Assembly (NCBI GenBank): GCA_964422725.1
Contig: CAYRCC010000008.1
Span: 1-61,841 of the forward strand
DNA from: CAKSNH01 sp964422725
GTDB taxonomy: Bacteria; Bacillota; Clostridia; UBA1381
Length of the DNA: 61,841 nucleotides
Direction: 5' to 3'
The translations under genes were made by a program, and so were the position numbers. The notes beneath the pieces were generated by a model. That model saw only the letters and a program-made list of their open reading frames with translations, did not search any database and was not told where the DNA came from. Within the stretch, counting starts at the first letter, position 1. Each line of letters opens with the position of its first letter. Positions 23,514 through 32,294 of this stretch are shown piece after piece.

Positions 23514-24095
23514 ATGCTTAACACAGAAATCGAAAAATACAAATCACTCAACAAGCTTGCCGAGCAGAACGGTACTGTAATTTTCGGCGGCAACACCGAT
23601 GTGGATTTACCGCTGTGCGAGCTTAAACAGGCGTTTTCGCTAAACGACAATTTTTACAACCGTAGTATATCCGGTGTTTCCGTTGAGAATGCCGCCGATA
23701 TATACACCGCGTGCATAGCCGAGCTTAACCCTCAGACTGTACTTTTGCATATCGGTGAGGCGGACATCGAACTTTTCAAAAGCAGCGCGGCGGAGTTTGA
23801 ACATAAATTCCGCGAGCTAATCGGTCGGATTCGTACCGACAACAGAGAATGCAGCATTGCTGTCATCTCTTTAAAGAATTACGCAAACGACGACAATATA
23901 AGTCAAATCAATAAAAATCTAAAGTATATCGCTGAGTCCGAACAATGCGAATACTGTGACATTTCGGCAAAAAAGGTTTGGAATCCGCACAAAACCAAGG
24001 AAGTTGTATCTTTTATATACACACTCGGTCTTCCACTAGGAAACAAACGTCCGCTGTATGATTTGGCAAAAATATTATTTTGTTTCGGGGTTTAA
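23514..24095 (+). CDS. SGNH-hydrolase-fold protein lacking the catalytic serine
   Basis: A 193-aa soluble protein that follows the SGNH/GDSL layout. Block I is VIFGGNTDVDLPL, where GDS would be expected. Block II is the Gly in NRSISGVSVENAADIY, and block III is QTVLLHIGEADIELF, where GxND would be expected. A late aspartate region follows (CDISAKKV). The serine nucleophile is replaced (GGN for GDS), and the usual D-x-x-H pair is not evident. It may be a non-catalytic binding protein of this fold. AAGGAG (23499-23504) precedes the ATG, which overlaps the end region of the PQ-loop gene. Confidence 0.55.
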   Translation: MLNTEIEKYKSLNKLAEQNGTVIFGGNTDVDLPLCELKQAFSLNDNFYNRSISGVSVENAADIYTACIAELNPQTVLLHIGEADIELFKSSAAEFEHKFRELIGRIRTDNRECSIAVISLKNYANDDNISQINKNLKYIAESEQCEYCDISAKKVWNPHKTKEVVSFIYTLGLPLGNKRPLYDLAKILFCFGV

Positions 24096-24120
24096 ATCGC
24101 CCGATAATCTCCTAACCCTA

Positions 24121-24154
24121 ATAATGCGCCGCCCGTTAAACGGACGGCGCATTA
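24121..24154. terminator. Bidirectional terminator
   Basis: ATAATGCGCCG and CGGCGCATTAT form a stem with inner CCGT/ACGG pairing. T-rich sequence follows on the plus strand. The genes on both sides converge on it. Confidence 0.8.
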
Positions 24155-24156
24155 TT

Positions 24157-26751
24157 TTACAATTCTATTTCTTTTGACGGCGCAAAGTCCTCCGACATCA
24201 CATATTTCATTGCCGCATTTCTGAACGCACTTACTTCTTCCGACTTATCATACAAATCAAAGCCGACAAACAGCAGTCTTGAATTTCCCGCTTTTGCCTC
24301 AAACAACGGCGACGACGGCGTATTATCCACGAAATTCGGAACATACTCCACAATCGGCTCAATACCGCAATCGTGTACACTCATTCCCACCGAACCGTCA
24401 AAAAGACGTTTCCACTGATAGTCAGGGTACTTTTCTGTCGGGAAATATTTAAAAATCGGGTGCTTGTCATTAATTATCGCACCGCACGGTTTCTGCGACG
24501 GAAAATGTACCGGCGACCAGAACACCGGTGTAAAACTTCCGGCTATAGGGTTTTTGAACAGCTCCTTTGTCACAATTGCACATTCGCCGTTTTTTATAAC
24601 CTTTTCAAGCTGTGACCGGGTTTTTACAATCTGTACTCCGCTTGTGACATTGTCGTCCGCAAATACAAATATTCTCCACGAGTTCGTATATCCGCATACA
24701 CTCACGCTCACCGTAAGCAATGCCGATTTTTTTACAAAATCAAGCGGTATGCACACCTTCATCTCCGATGTTTTGAGTGCAAACACTGTTTTGTCCGCAT
24801 TTTTTATTTCAATGTCGAACAGCGGATTTGCAATTTTCCGTTCTCCGAAATCGTATAAGCCTATTTCCGCCTCAAGCATTTGCGTATTTTTAAATATCCG
24901 CTTTGCTTTAAACAGCGGCACAACGCTTGAGCAAAAGCTTCTCCACTCTTTCGGCGCAATCAAACCCTTACTTTCAAACATCACGTCGAGTATACCCACA
25001 GTCGCAGTGCTTTGCCCCGTATAATCGGTGAGCGACAAAAGCTCAAATCCGCCGAAATTTTCGGTTCTCATTGCCGCCTCAATGTCCTCTTTATACAGCT
25101 TTACCGCCAAATCACCCGATGCCTTTATATAATCATTCAGTCTGCCGTAAACACCCTTTTTGCGCATTTCGTTTCTGATAACCTCAAAGTTTACCGGCAA
25201 CATATTTCCGGTGTAGCGGTCAGCTATATCAACATCGGGGTACACGCAATACTGCCCCACCTCAAACGACACAATCGGTACATTTACGTCATTTACGGCT
25301 TCTGCATAGTCAACACAGGTGTCCTCCGCAACAGCATCGTGCATATTTTGTATTCTGACACGGTGTCCGCCCGCCTCAAACGCACACAAATAATCCTCAC
25401 ACGGCAAAACAGGGTGGTCAAAATTGCTTGTAACCGTATAAATACGGCGTTTGTCATACGCCTTTATGCGTATGGTTATGTCCTCCAAAAGCTCAAAGTC
25501 ACCCATATTTTCGTTTCCGTTCGAGAACATTATAAACGACGGGTGATTGCCGTATGCTTTGGAAATCGACAGTGCCTCCCCGTCGAAATACTGCCTGTGT
25601 ATCATATCATCGCCCGTTTCAAGCGCGCACACGTCCTTATTAAGCCACAGCGGCATTTCCACAGACACATATATTCCCAGCATATCCGCCGCCGCAAATG
25701 CGTTCTCCGGCGGACACCACGCGTGAAAACGCACATGGTTCAGTCCGTAGTTTTTCACTGTCGTAAAATTCTTTATCCACGTTTCAAGGTCTGTCGGCGG
25801 ATAACCGGTTATCGGATAAATGGCACAGTCTATAGTACCTCTGAGCGAGATCTGTCTGCCGTTCAGCAAAATTTTCTTATTTTCGGTTTTTACGGTGCGC
25901 ATACCGAATTTGACATTTTTTTCATCGGTACAGCCGCCGCATTTATACTTTACATTGAGTGTATACAGATACGGGTCAAACTCGTCCCAAAACCTTATAT
26001 CGTCAATATCATACCTGAAGTAATCGGGCTGACGCGAATTGAAAAGCTCTTTTTCATATTTAATTGTTTTCAGTTTTTTGCCGTCTTGAGTGATTACGGT
26101 AAATTCCAATTCGCTTTTTGCGCGTTCAAGCGGCGAATACACCGCGCACACCTGCGTAAGCCGTATGTCGATACCGCTGTCGTCGGGGTAAACCTGAATA
26201 TTTTCGATATGACAAAAATCCTCGCATTGAATTTCGGTTTTTCCTATAATACCGTTCCAATAGCCTTGGGTGTCCACACTGTAACCGCTTGCCATATTAT
26301 CAAGATTCAAAAGATTTCTGTTGTCGATTTTCAGCACAATCGTGTGTTTGCCGGACACAAGCTTTCCGGTGAGATTGTATATATGCGGAGTTGACAGTCC
26401 TATAATTTGTCTGCCTATCTTTTCACCGTCAATCCAAAGCTCCGAGGCAATGTTTACCCTTTCCAAAAACAGCTTTATGCTTTTACCCTCAAATTCGTCC
26501 GGAATATCCACCTCTCTTGACAGCCACAGCGGTGCTATGTATTCATACCGCTCCCTCGGTGCGCGTACCGCATCTTTTGAAAACTCGGTGTAATACTCCT
26601 GTTTCTTTCCTATTTTATTCTCACACGCCGACCCCGGAACAATAAATTCACCTCTGCCGACCGAGGGCTTATTGAAAAAGCCCTCTATACCCCCAGTATC
26701 GGTTATGTCCGTTCTGTATTTCCAGCTGCCGCTCAAATCAATTGTTTTCAT
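24157..26751 (-). CDS. Glycoside hydrolase family 2 protein
   Basis: A cytosolic enzyme of about 864 aa with no signal peptide. The N-terminal sugar-binding jelly roll (about 1-180, with LWLSREVDIPDEF and LERVNIASELWIDGEKIG) is followed by an Ig-like domain and a TIM barrel. The probable acid/base is the glutamate of FSNGNENMGD (residue 414). The probable nucleophile is the glutamate of IVSFEVGQY (residue 497), giving the spacing of GH2 beta-galactosidases, glucuronidases and mannosidases. The substrate cannot be read. The start ATG (26751) overlaps the stop of the upstream DUF5107 gene (ATGA), with GAGGTG before it, so translation is coupled. Confidence 0.9.
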   Translation of the reverse strand: MKTIDLSGSWKYRTDITDTGGIEGFFNKPSVGRGEFIVPGSACENKIGKKQEYYTEFSKDAVRAPRERYEYIAPLWLSREVDIPDEFEGKSIKLFLERVNIASELWIDGEKIGRQIIGLSTPHIYNLTGKLVSGKHTIVLKIDNRNLLNLDNMASGYSVDTQGYWNGIIGKTEIQCEDFCHIENIQVYPDDSGIDIRLTQVCAVYSPLERAKSELEFTVITQDGKKLKTIKYEKELFNSRQPDYFRYDIDDIRFWDEFDPYLYTLNVKYKCGGCTDEKNVKFGMRTVKTENKKILLNGRQISLRGTIDCAIYPITGYPPTDLETWIKNFTTVKNYGLNHVRFHAWCPPENAFAAADMLGIYVSVEMPLWLNKDVCALETGDDMIHRQYFDGEALSISKAYGNHPSFIMFSNGNENMGDFELLEDITIRIKAYDKRRIYTVTSNFDHPVLPCEDYLCAFEAGGHRVRIQNMHDAVAEDTCVDYAEAVNDVNVPIVSFEVGQYCVYPDVDIADRYTGNMLPVNFEVIRNEMRKKGVYGRLNDYIKASGDLAVKLYKEDIEAAMRTENFGGFELLSLTDYTGQSTATVGILDVMFESKGLIAPKEWRSFCSSVVPLFKAKRIFKNTQMLEAEIGLYDFGERKIANPLFDIEIKNADKTVFALKTSEMKVCIPLDFVKKSALLTVSVSVCGYTNSWRIFVFADDNVTSGVQIVKTRSQLEKVIKNGECAIVTKELFKNPIAGSFTPVFWSPVHFPSQKPCGAIINDKHPIFKYFPTEKYPDYQWKRLFDGSVGMSVHDCGIEPIVEYVPNFVDNTPSSPLFEAKAGNSRLLFVGFDLYDKSEEVSAFRNAAMKYVMSEDFAPSKEIEL

Positions 26752-29700
26752 TTTCCGCACCTCTTCAAAACATCTCTGAGTCCCGAATGACACTTATCAA
26801 GCTTCAGTCCTTTGCGTGCCGCTTTTTCCGCATTGCACATATCGCCCTTACCCATATATCCTAGTGAGGTCATATAACAGCAGTGTACCTTGTTCTTTTT
26901 ATCAAGGTCAGCCTCAAAAATAAGGAAATCAGGCAGTGACACAGCAAAATAGTCTATTTTGATTTTGTCGTTCATATGTTCGTCCGCGTAAGCGATAAAC
27001 GCCTCAAACCGCTTTTGCGCCTCTGCGCCGTTTCCGAGTGCCTCTATTGCCTTTGCGGCATAATACATCATTTCCGGCGGCTGGTCGTTATAATACATCG
27101 CCGACGTAAGCTCACCGTCACCCCTTGCGGCAAGTTTGTACGCATTTTCTTTTTTCTCATTATCGGTATACAGCTCTCCGAGCATATAATATATGTCGTT
27201 GTCAAGGTTGCCGACAAGCTTTCCTTCACCGAGGTTATGCGGATATACAAGTGCGCGTTCGAGAAGTTCTTGTGCATTGTCCGCCGTTTCGGCAAGATTC
27301 ATAAGCGCAATTCTGTATTGTGCCGGTATCTTGCCTTCACCGCCCTCCCAAGGGTGGAAGTTATGCCGCATAATACGGCTGTACGCGTTTTCGTATTCAC
27401 CGTTCATATTAAGCAGTGTGATGTACTCGGTATACAAATCGTCGCGCATTTCAAGCAGCTCAATATGCTTATTCATATTTTCGAGTCTTTCCTCAAGGCT
27501 GTAGTTAAGTATCTTATACAGCTGGTCAAGCTCAAAGAACACGCGCGCATCAGCCGTATCCATTGCAAACGCTTTTTCCATAGCCGCTTTTGCTTTGTCC
27601 GCATCATTCATTTTGTTGTAGTACGCAAGCGACAAATTTCTGTACACTGTCGCAAGCTCTATTTTATCCGCACAGCACTCCCACAGCTGTACGCTCTTTT
27701 CCCACATACCTTTGTCGTAAAACAGACAGCCGAGATAGTATTTTGCATATTCGCCGCCGTCTGCCGCCGCCTTTCCGAGAGCGGCAATATCCTCAAGGCG
27801 ATTCGGGAAACAGTAAAGCGAGCTTGCCTTTTCTGCTTTTTCAAGCTCCGCGCTGTCGTTTGTCAGCATATAAAGATAGTAGTGCAGCATAGGCTCATCG
27901 GTGTTCGGCGCAAGCGAAAGTATCTGTACCGCCTCGTCTTTAAGACCTGCCGCCATATATCCGAGCGCAAGCTCTATATAATTATGATTGTCGCCGCGCA
28001 TTATACCGCTGAATTTATCAAGACCGTAGCCTGTCAGCTTATACATCTCGTAATATGCACCGTGGTCAAGCGCATCAATTTTTATCGTTTCTCCCGCGAA
28101 CTCCGCCGCCTCATCGTTTCTGCCGACAATTCGCAAAAGTGCCGACTTTAATGTGCGCGCTTTCATATTGTGCATACCCTTTACAAGTGATTTTTCGACA
28201 AACTCAAGTCCTTCGGCATAATCACCCCTTGCCGCCGAAATGCACGCCATTCTGTAAAACGCCTTATCCTGCATATTTGAATCCCACACCGCTTTATAAA
28301 AAGCATCAAACGCTTTATCCGTTTTGCCTTGCTTTTCAAGCGCAAGACCCAGATTATAATACGGCTCGCAGTCGTACGGATTCGGATTTTTCCAAGTCGA
28401 TGACTTAATCGCGGCATTAAAATACTTCTCGCTCTCCGCAAAACGTCCCTTGCTGTAGAGATACTTGCCGTATCCGTTGTTTAAGCGTATATCCGTGGCA
28501 TCTCTTTTCAAACCCTCAAGGTAGTACGGCTCGGGCGAATATGTCGCATGACGGTACTGCTCCAGATGAACCGCCGCCAGAAACAGCTTTTCCGTCGTTT
28601 CCAGCTTTTCAGGCTCCGGTATTTCCTCCGCCGGTGACGGAATAGGCTCACTGCTTTCCTTTGCCGCGGTACAGCTTAAAAGCTCTTTTTCGTTTCTAAC
28701 CGCTCTAAACGTCAAATCGTCTTTATTAAAGCCGTCAAGCACAACCGTTTTTTCAAATACATCTGTCGGCTGCATATTTATATTTTCGGTAAACACCGTC
28801 TGTCCGTTGTTTAAAAGCTCCAGTTCAACCGCACCCGTTGCCGACGGTGCATACACCGTACATACAACCTCGTTTCCGTTTATTTGCATATTCATAACAA
28901 TTTCCGTTGACGCATTTTTCACCGCACCGACTGCCTTATACGGCATAAAATACTGCTCAAAGGTCTTTTCCTCATACGGCTTTAGGAATGTAAAGTCCGG
29001 CTGATTATCCGTAAACATACCAGTCATAAGCTCTATATACGGACCGTTTTCGTCGGTAAGGTTTCTGTCCCACGCTTTTCCGAAATCACCGTTGCCCCAT
29101 GTCCACTGTTTTTTACCCGGCGATACGTGGTGGTCGGCAATGTGCAAAAGTCCGGCTTGTTTGCTGTAGTCATAGTTGCCGATGAAGTTGAAGTCGGAGT
29201 GGTATGCCATATATGATGTCGGAACGGGGATATTTTTGTATCGCGAAATATCCGTACCCGGTGCATAGTCTACTTTATAGTACACACCGTCGGCAATCGG
29301 AAACTTCGACACGTCGCGTTTTCCGTGGTCCATTACCGCGTTTACGTCCGGCGGAAAGATTGACTGAGTATAATCGTTTACGGCAACTGCCGGATTTGCC
29401 CACCACAAAAACGTCTGCACTCTGTCTGTCGGGTTATATACCTGTCCTTTTATCTGCACATATGCCTTGTCCGGATACACCGTATATCCCGCCATACCCT
29501 TTGTATGGAACATTTTCTCGGTTTCTCCCACCCATACCGTAACCGAGCCGTCGTCATTTTCTTCGATTGTATAATCAACAGGGTCATAAGTGGACGGTCT
29601 GTGGTGCTGAGGCCAGTTAAACTCTATACCGCCCGAAATCCACGGTCCTGCCAGACCTACAAGTGCCGGCTTGATAACCTCGTTGTAGTATACCGCATCA

Positions 29701-29969
29701 TAGCCGTTGGTTTTGTCGTAAAGGCGCTGTATTCTTCCGCCTATTTCCGGCAGAATCATAACACTGATATAATCGTTTTCCAAAAATACCGCATTGTATT
29801 CCCTGTCGGTCTTAACGTCTGCAACACCCTCGCATACAGGGTGCGGATACACGCGTCCGCTCGAACCCTGATACACCCTCTTTTCCAAAAACATAGGGTT
29901 TTTATCATAGTCGGATATCTCGTATGTCGGGATTACTGTTCTTTCTTCTCTTACAATTACTTTTGACAT
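26748..29969 (-). CDS. DUF5107 domain plus TPR-repeat protein
   Basis: A protein of about 1073 aa. The N-terminal 360 residues match DUF5107 (galactose-mutarotase-like beta-sandwich): PEIGGRIQRLYDKTNGYDAVYYN, GGIEFNWPQHHRPSTYDP, WWANPAVAVNDYTQ and GLLHIADHHVSPGKKQWTWG. The rest is a long series of TPR units (for example CEPYYNLGLALEKQGKTDKA). There is no signal peptide. The start is the ATG at 29969 (AAAGGAAG upstream). The longer frame to 30056 has no site. It is first in a two-gene operon with a GH2 enzyme and divergent from an AraC regulator. This association with GH2 genes is common and points to intracellular oligosaccharide metabolism. Its catalytic role is not established. Confidence 0.85.
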   Translation of the reverse strand: MSKVIVREERTVIPTYEISDYDKNPMFLEKRVYQGSSGRVYPHPVCEGVADVKTDREYNAVFLENDYISVMILPEIGGRIQRLYDKTNGYDAVYYNEVIKPALVGLAGPWISGGIEFNWPQHHRPSTYDPVDYTIEENDDGSVTVWVGETEKMFHTKGMAGYTVYPDKAYVQIKGQVYNPTDRVQTFLWWANPAVAVNDYTQSIFPPDVNAVMDHGKRDVSKFPIADGVYYKVDYAPGTDISRYKNIPVPTSYMAYHSDFNFIGNYDYSKQAGLLHIADHHVSPGKKQWTWGNGDFGKAWDRNLTDENGPYIELMTGMFTDNQPDFTFLKPYEEKTFEQYFMPYKAVGAVKNASTEIVMNMQINGNEVVCTVYAPSATGAVELELLNNGQTVFTENINMQPTDVFEKTVVLDGFNKDDLTFRAVRNEKELLSCTAAKESSEPIPSPAEEIPEPEKLETTEKLFLAAVHLEQYRHATYSPEPYYLEGLKRDATDIRLNNGYGKYLYSKGRFAESEKYFNAAIKSSTWKNPNPYDCEPYYNLGLALEKQGKTDKAFDAFYKAVWDSNMQDKAFYRMACISAARGDYAEGLEFVEKSLVKGMHNMKARTLKSALLRIVGRNDEAAEFAGETIKIDALDHGAYYEMYKLTGYGLDKFSGIMRGDNHNYIELALGYMAAGLKDEAVQILSLAPNTDEPMLHYYLYMLTNDSAELEKAEKASSLYCFPNRLEDIAALGKAAADGGEYAKYYLGCLFYDKGMWEKSVQLWECCADKIELATVYRNLSLAYYNKMNDADKAKAAMEKAFAMDTADARVFFELDQLYKILNYSLEERLENMNKHIELLEMRDDLYTEYITLLNMNGEYENAYSRIMRHNFHPWEGGEGKIPAQYRIALMNLAETADNAQELLERALVYPHNLGEGKLVGNLDNDIYYMLGELYTDNEKKENAYKLAARGDGELTSAMYYNDQPPEMMYYAAKAIEALGNGAEAQKRFEAFIAYADEHMNDKIKIDYFAVSLPDFLIFEADLDKKNKVHCCYMTSLGYMGKGDMCNAEKAARKGLKLDKCHSGLRDVLKRCGK

Positions 29970-30132
29970 TATTGCTCTTCCTTTCATTTCTGATAAACAC
30001 TCTCTGCCGCCGCTGTTTGTTTTTCGCTTTCGATACACCTTTAACGGTATATCCAATCATTAACCTTATCTACAGTATAATGCCGTTTTTCATAAAAGTC
30101 ATTAGAAAAAATTGCTTTAAAATACAAAATTA

Positions 30133-30161
30133 TTGCGAAATGCTTTTGTGCGTGCTATACT
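30133..30161 (+). promoter_or_regulatory. Promoter of the AraC-type regulator
   Basis: TTGCGA (30133-30138), a 17-nt spacer and TATACT (30156-30161), 20 nt before the ATG at 30182. Confidence 0.65.
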
Positions 30162-30181
30162 TAGTTTGTGAGGTGAGAAAA

Positions 30182-31066
30182 ATGGAGGAGCTTTCGGGAA
30201 AAATATTCGACGGCAGTGTGTGGATAACGGTCACGCCGTCGCCGTCGGCGCAAAATCTGCCGTTTTACATTATCGAAACAGGACATTTTACGGTTTCACC
30301 CGATTATAAAGTCAAGCGTGATTTACACGACAGCTTTCTGCTTTTGTACACGTGCGGCGGTATCGGGTGCGTAAAAACCCGCAATACGTCTGTGCGCCTG
30401 AGCAAAGGCTGTGCCGTTATTATAGACTGTCATATGCCGCACGAATACTACTCGCTGAGTGACGAATGGAATTTTTTGTGGATACATTTTAAGGGTTCGG
30501 CGGCAAAGACTATGTTTGACGTACTTTATCCCAATAATTCGGTCTATGCGGTCAATACGGCAAACGAACCCGAATTTGAAAACCGCATAAGTACACTGAT
30601 CGATAATGCCGCCAAAAACGACACAAAAACCTGTATAGACAATTCGTGCCACATTCATCGTATCATAAATCTGATGTACGCATCAACAATCGACTCCGAA
30701 GCCGACAGTCAAAAGCAGAAGGATTTCACCGCCGATGTTCATAAGGTACTGGAATATATAAAAACCAATTATTCACAGTCAATATCAATAGATGATATGA
30801 CCGAAACAATACATATGTCAAAATACCATTTCATACGCCGTTTCAGCCGTATAATGGGTATGACTCCGTACAGCTATCTTATGAATTACCGCATAACTAT
30901 ATCAAAAACCCTGCTGCGCACCACCGACAAAACCATAGATGAAATTGCCCGGCTCTGCGGATTTATGGACACAAGCAATTTCATTGCAAAGTTTAAACGA
31001 AACACAGGGCAAAAGCCGCTGCAGTACAGGCGCGATTTTACTCAGAATACATTACCAACGTATTGA
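30182..31066 (+). CDS. AraC-family transcriptional regulator with cupin sensor
   Basis: A 294-aa regulator. The N-terminal cupin-like effector domain (about 20-130) includes HDSFLLLYTCGG and the CHMPHEYYSLSDEWNFLWIHFKG strand pair. The C-terminal domain carries two HTH motifs: SISIDDMTETIHMSKYHFIRRF and TIDEIARLCGFMDTSNFIAKFKRNTGQKPLQYR. The start at 30182 has GAGGTGAG upstream. The frame extends to 29924 but without a site. It is divergent from the DUF5107-GH2 operon and is probably its sugar-responsive regulator. Its stop codon overlaps the -35 box of the next gene. Confidence 0.9.
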   Translation: MEELSGKIFDGSVWITVTPSPSAQNLPFYIIETGHFTVSPDYKVKRDLHDSFLLLYTCGGIGCVKTRNTSVRLSKGCAVIIDCHMPHEYYSLSDEWNFLWIHFKGSAAKTMFDVLYPNNSVYAVNTANEPEFENRISTLIDNAAKNDTKTCIDNSCHIHRIINLMYASTIDSEADSQKQKDFTADVHKVLEYIKTNYSQSISIDDMTETIHMSKYHFIRRFSRIMGMTPYSYLMNYRITISKTLLRTTDKTIDEIARLCGFMDTSNFIAKFKRNTGQKPLQYRRDFTQNTLPTY

Positions 31067-31091
31067 CACATAATTAAATCGGTATTATAAT
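31063..31091 (+). promoter_or_regulatory. Consensus promoter overlapping the araC-like stop
   Basis: TTGACA (31063-31068), a 17-nt spacer and TATAAT (31086-31091): both boxes are perfect. The TGA stop of the AraC gene (31064-31066) lies within the -35 box. Confidence 0.85.
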
Positions 31092-31135
31092 GAAATAAAT
31101 AACAAATATATATTACATAAGAAAGGGCGTTTATT

Positions 31136-31939
31136 ATGATTAACAACAAGCCAAAAACATTTTTAACATTGATTTCCTGTCTTGCCGCGGCTGTATCGTT
31201 TACCGCCGCCGCATATGCTCTTCCGGCAGACGGCTGTACGATTGATATCAGCACAGGCAATCAAAAAATCGAGTTTGAAAATAAACCGTTTATCGAAAAT
31301 GACGAGGTATACCTTCCTATCCGCGAGCTTACCGGTATTATTGACAGCACTGCCCCGGTCGACTGGGATAACGGCGCGGTGTGTGTGCGCACAAAGGAAA
31401 ATCAATACTATTTCGTTGTCGGCGAGAAATCGGTCAACATAAATCCGTTAACCGCAAGCGACGCTAATTATGTCAAAATTTTTGAAAATGCGGTTGTTTT
31501 GAAGGACGACAGGACGTTTGTTCCGTACAGCCTGGCTGATATTATGTTCAATGACTGCAAAAATTCGGATTGTGTAAATTACGCCGTATACGACAGTGCC
31601 GAGCAATACGAAAAAACAGCGGTTTGGGCAAACGCACTTATGACGCGTGACGGCAAGCCGCGTTATGAAATGATGACGGAAAAAATGAAAGAAAAATTCA
31701 TACAGGAGCAAAAAGCACTCACAAACAGTGACGACCCGAACTTCACAATAGGCTATTCAAGTCCGAAAACCGTTTCTTACAATATATCGGTATCAGACGG
31801 CAAATCCGACATAACCTATTACCAAACCGACGAATCCGACACGCGGTATGCGGTCTGCGAGCAATTAACGTTTACCGACGATAACGGCGGCTTATATGTG
31901 GACGAATGTTCGGATTTGACAGTTGCCGAAAATAAATAA
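31136..31939 (+). CDS. Secreted stalk-domain (copper amine oxidase N-like) protein
   Basis: A 267-aa exported protein. The signal peptide (about 1-29) ends near AAAYALPADG. One copper-amine-oxidase-N/stalk domain follows: NDEVYLPIRELTGII...VDWDNGAVCVRTKEN, with a second half around KDDRTFVPYSLADIM. The C-terminal 110 residues are hydrophilic (YEMMTEKMKEKFIQEQKAL, then strands such as TVSYNISVSDGKSDITYYQ) and unrecognised. AAAGGG precedes the ATG. It has a consensus promoter of its own and a terminator that carries an inserted repeat element. Function unknown. Confidence 0.75.
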   Translation: MINNKPKTFLTLISCLAAAVSFTAAAYALPADGCTIDISTGNQKIEFENKPFIENDEVYLPIRELTGIIDSTAPVDWDNGAVCVRTKENQYYFVVGEKSVNINPLTASDANYVKIFENAVVLKDDRTFVPYSLADIMFNDCKNSDCVNYAVYDSAEQYEKTAVWANALMTRDGKPRYEMMTEKMKEKFIQEQKALTNSDDPNFTIGYSSPKTVSYNISVSDGKSDITYYQTDESDTRYAVCEQLTFTDDNGGLYVDECSDLTVAENK

Positions 31940-31976
31940 ACACAGCAAAACCGACGGATTTTGTCCGCAACCTTTT

Positions 31977-32007
31977 AACCCCCCGAAATCACTGTGGTTT
32001 CGGGGGG
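31977..32007 (+). terminator. Terminator hairpin, gene-proximal copy without T-tract
   Basis: CCCCCCGAAA and TTTCGGGGGG form a 10-bp stem (31979-31988 with 31998-32007) over a 9-nt loop. It has no T-tract. It runs directly into the terminal repeat of the element at 32008. Confidence 0.8.
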
Positions 32008-32230
32008 CAGCGTGTAGCTTTATTGGTTTTACTTAAAATTTTTGAGAAGGTTTCGCTGTCTGCGGACAGCGACAAACTTTTTCCTAAAAGTTTGAACAAA
32101 ACTTGTACGGCTTATGAGTTTCGTCGTCTGCGGACGACGATTTAAGGCTCTGCCTTAAAAATCCGCAAGCCTTTGAAAAGGCTTGACCTAAACTTTAATA
32201 CAAAACACATTAGGTTTTGTCTACAGTCCG
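32008..32230 (+). mobile_element. Multi-hairpin repeat element, copy A (about 223 bp)
   Basis: Begins CAGCGTGTAG and ends CTACAGTCCG, imperfect terminal inverted repeats. Inside are successive hairpins: GCTGTC-TGCG-GACAGC (32055-32070), CGTCGTC-TGCG-GACGACG (32122-32139), TTAAGGC/GCCTTAA, CAAGCC...GGCTTG and CAAAACACA.... It is nearly identical in order and sequence to copy B (36849-37068) and, inverted, to copy C (from 61779). It has no ORF. It is flanked on both sides by copies of the same terminator hairpin (31977-32007 and 32231-32259). Confidence 0.8.
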
Positions 32231-32264
32231 AACCCCCGAAATCACTGTGGTTTCGGGGGTTGTT
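32231..32264 (+). terminator. Terminator hairpin, distal copy with T-tract
   Basis: CCCCCGAAA and TTTCGGGGG with the same TCACTGTGG loop as the hairpin at 31977-32007, followed by TTGTTTG. It is a direct duplicate flanking copy A of the element and may also serve the converging lipoprotein gene. Confidence 0.8.
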
Positions 32265-32294
32265 TGTCTGCGGTTTGACTTTAATATTTTTTCA

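Noticed and set aside
25012..26394. Long plus-strand frame antisense to the GH2 gene (and a similar one at 26976-28151)
   Set aside because: Basic, Cys/His/Arg-rich translations typical of antisense shadows; the minus-strand genes have clear domains and starts.
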